In this document: positions 6,210 through 7,226 of the stretch, in pieces | How positions within the stretch are numbered: position 1 is the first letter of the stretch | How the letters are laid out: every line of letters starts with the position of its first letter | Source: Gammaproteobacteria bacterium | GTDB lineage: Bacteria; Pseudomonadota; Gammaproteobacteria; Steroidobacterales; GCA-2729495 | Direction of reading: 5' to 3' | Assembly (NCBI GenBank): GCA_023383735.1 | Contig: JAHDYN010000082.1 | Span: 1 to 7,226 of the forward strand | Length of the DNA: 7,226 nt | The notes under the pieces: generated by a model | What the model saw: the letters and a program-made list of their open reading frames with translations, nothing else | Databases searched by the model: none | What the model was told of the DNA's origin: nothing | Translations under genes and position numbers: made by a program

Positions 6210-7226
6210 ATGGACACCATGCGTGCAGGCGCTGCAGGGATACACCGGCCGGGAACCGCCTACGATGGTCCGCGCCTGACACAGATCGACGGTTTGCGCG
6301 CGTTGGCGGCACTGGTGGTCGTCGCCTATCACTACACCACGCGTTTTGAACAGCGTTTCATGCACGTCAGTCCCCTCGGGATCTCCGTGCCCTGGGGTTA
6401 CTTCGGCGTCAACCTGTTCTTTGCCATCAGCGGCTTCGTGATCTGCATGACGCTTGACAGGTGCAGGACGCCCCAGGACTTCATCGTTTCGCGTTTTGCC
6501 CGTCTCTATCCCACCTTCTGGGTGGCCGTGGCAGTGACCTGGCTGACGATCCAGCTGCATACCATGCCCGGCTACGCCATCAGCCTGAAGGCGGCGATCG
6601 CCAATCTCAGCATGGTGCACGCCTTCTTCGGGATCCCCGATGTGGATGGCGTGTACTGGTCGCTGCAGGTCGAACTGCTGTTCTACATCTGGATGCTGGC
6701 CATATGGTCGCTCGGGTTGCTGCGGCATACGCTCGGCGTGGGTTTCGTCTGGGCAGGACTCGCCGTGGCCTGGGGCGTGGGGCACTACCTGCTTGGCATG
6801 ACGATGCCGGATGCGATGTCCCGGTTCATGCTGCTCGAATACATTCCCTGGTTCGTGATGGGCATGACCATCTACGTCAGTTTGCGGGACGAAGCGCGCT
6901 GGCGCGTGCCGCATGTCGCGCTGCTGGCGATGTGCATCATCGCGGTAGGGCTGCGCGGCGAATCCGAGTACATGCTCGCGGCGCTTGCCACCATCAGCCT
7001 CGTTCTGCTTGCATCGCGCGGTTCACTCGTTTGGCTTGCATCCCGGCCGTTCGTGTTTTGCGGCGCCATCTCCTACCCGCTCTATCTGATTCACGAAAAA
7101 ATCGGCTGGGCTGTGCTGCTGCAGATTGAGCCGCTCCTGCCTTCGGTATGGCTGTCGATCGCGCTGGCAGTTTCTTGCAGCATCACCATCGCGACGGCTC
7201 TCCACTATTTCGTGGAAGATCCGTCA
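6210..7226 (+). CDS. Acyltransferase-3 family membrane protein (C-terminus cut by right window edge)
   Basis: An open frame of 339 codons that reaches the window end without a stop. The family transfers acyl groups, often acetyl, to sugars of lipopolysaccharide, peptidoglycan or exopolysaccharide at the inner membrane. Diagnostic features are QIDGLRALAALVVVAYHY (25-42), with the R30-x10-H41 motif of the OafA type, and GYFGVNLFFAISGFVI (63-78). Also present are FIVSRFARLYPTFW (91-104), YWSLQVELLFY (149-159) with the conserved Trp-Ser-Leu and Glu, and a late ISYPLYLIHEKIG (287-299). About ten hydrophobic helices are seen. The final FVEDPS resembles the usual end of the family's core, so probably only a short tail is missing. 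ATG 6210 or ATG 6219 could be the start; neither has a clear ribosome binding site. It begins 8 nt after the dehalogenase homologue and is probably cotranscribed with it. No C-terminal SGNH domain is visible, though one could lie beyond the edge. The acceptor is unknown. Confidence 0.88.
   Translation, partial: MDTMRAGAAGIHRPGTAYDGPRLTQIDGLRALAALVVVAYHYTTRFEQRFMHVSPLGISVPWGYFGVNLFFAISGFVICMTLDRCRTPQDFIVSRFARLYPTFWVAVAVTWLTIQLHTMPGYAISLKAAIANLSMVHAFFGIPDVDGVYWSLQVELLFYIWMLAIWSLGLLRHTLGVGFVWAGLAVAWGVGHYLLGMTMPDAMSRFMLLEYIPWFVMGMTIYVSLRDEARWRVPHVALLAMCIIAVGLRGESEYMLAALATISLVLLASRGSLVWLASRPFVFCGAISYPLYLIHEKIGWAVLLQIEPLLPSVWLSIALAVSCSITIATALHYFVEDPS

Noticed and set aside
5458..6914. Two long minus-strand frames (5458-6312 and 6198-6914) opposite the dehalogenase homologue and acyltransferase
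   Set aside because: Low-complexity Arg/His/Gln-rich translations without motifs, opposite genes with strong family signatures.
6461..7129. 222-codon plus-strand frame inside the acyltransferase region
   Set aside because: It is in another frame within the acyltransferase gene, whose own frame is open to the window edge and carries all family motifs.

Overview
This is a GC-rich, densely coding bacterial window. It has two divergent gene groups separated by a short shared promoter region at about 4175-4322. The mix of lipoproteins, a FieF-like metal pump and a haloalkane-dehalogenase-like protein, with high GC and short gene gaps, fits a proteobacterium, most likely a gammaproteobacterium. 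That placement is inference; there is no rRNA or other taxonomic marker. No RNA genes, CRISPR arrays, insertion sequences or phage genes were seen.

Minus strand (reading leftward from 4174 to 1): six tightly packed genes look like one transcription unit. In order they are a cation diffusion facilitator exporter (FieF/YiiP type, all metal-site residues present), two unrecognised lipoproteins, a secreted HExxH zinc-peptidase-like protein, a small two-helix membrane protein, and the N-terminal part of another membrane protein cut off by the window edge. Gene junctions overlap or nearly touch (3 nt, 26-nt overlap, and a CTGA stop/start overlap). The peptidase has no ATG, GTG or TTG start that would preserve its evident signal peptide. 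It appears to start at a CTG codon that overlaps the upstream TGA and follows a perfect AGGAGG. Apart from the metal exporter, every product is predicted to enter or cross the membrane, so the unit looks like an uncharacterised envelope module.

Plus strand (4323 to 7226): an EamA/DMT-family transporter comes first, then a haloalkane-dehalogenase subfamily-I homologue, then an acyltransferase-3 membrane protein that runs off the right edge. The dehalogenase homologue keeps the nucleophile and the halide-binding Trp residues. It has lost the catalytic His (Phe instead) and has no Asp at the catalytic-acid position. It is therefore either a pseudoenzyme or an enzyme with changed chemistry, and is the most unusual protein here. 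A 16-codon reading frame sits just before it and ends in an ATGA overlap with its start. The acyltransferase starts 8 nt after the dehalogenase homologue ends, so the two are probably cotranscribed.
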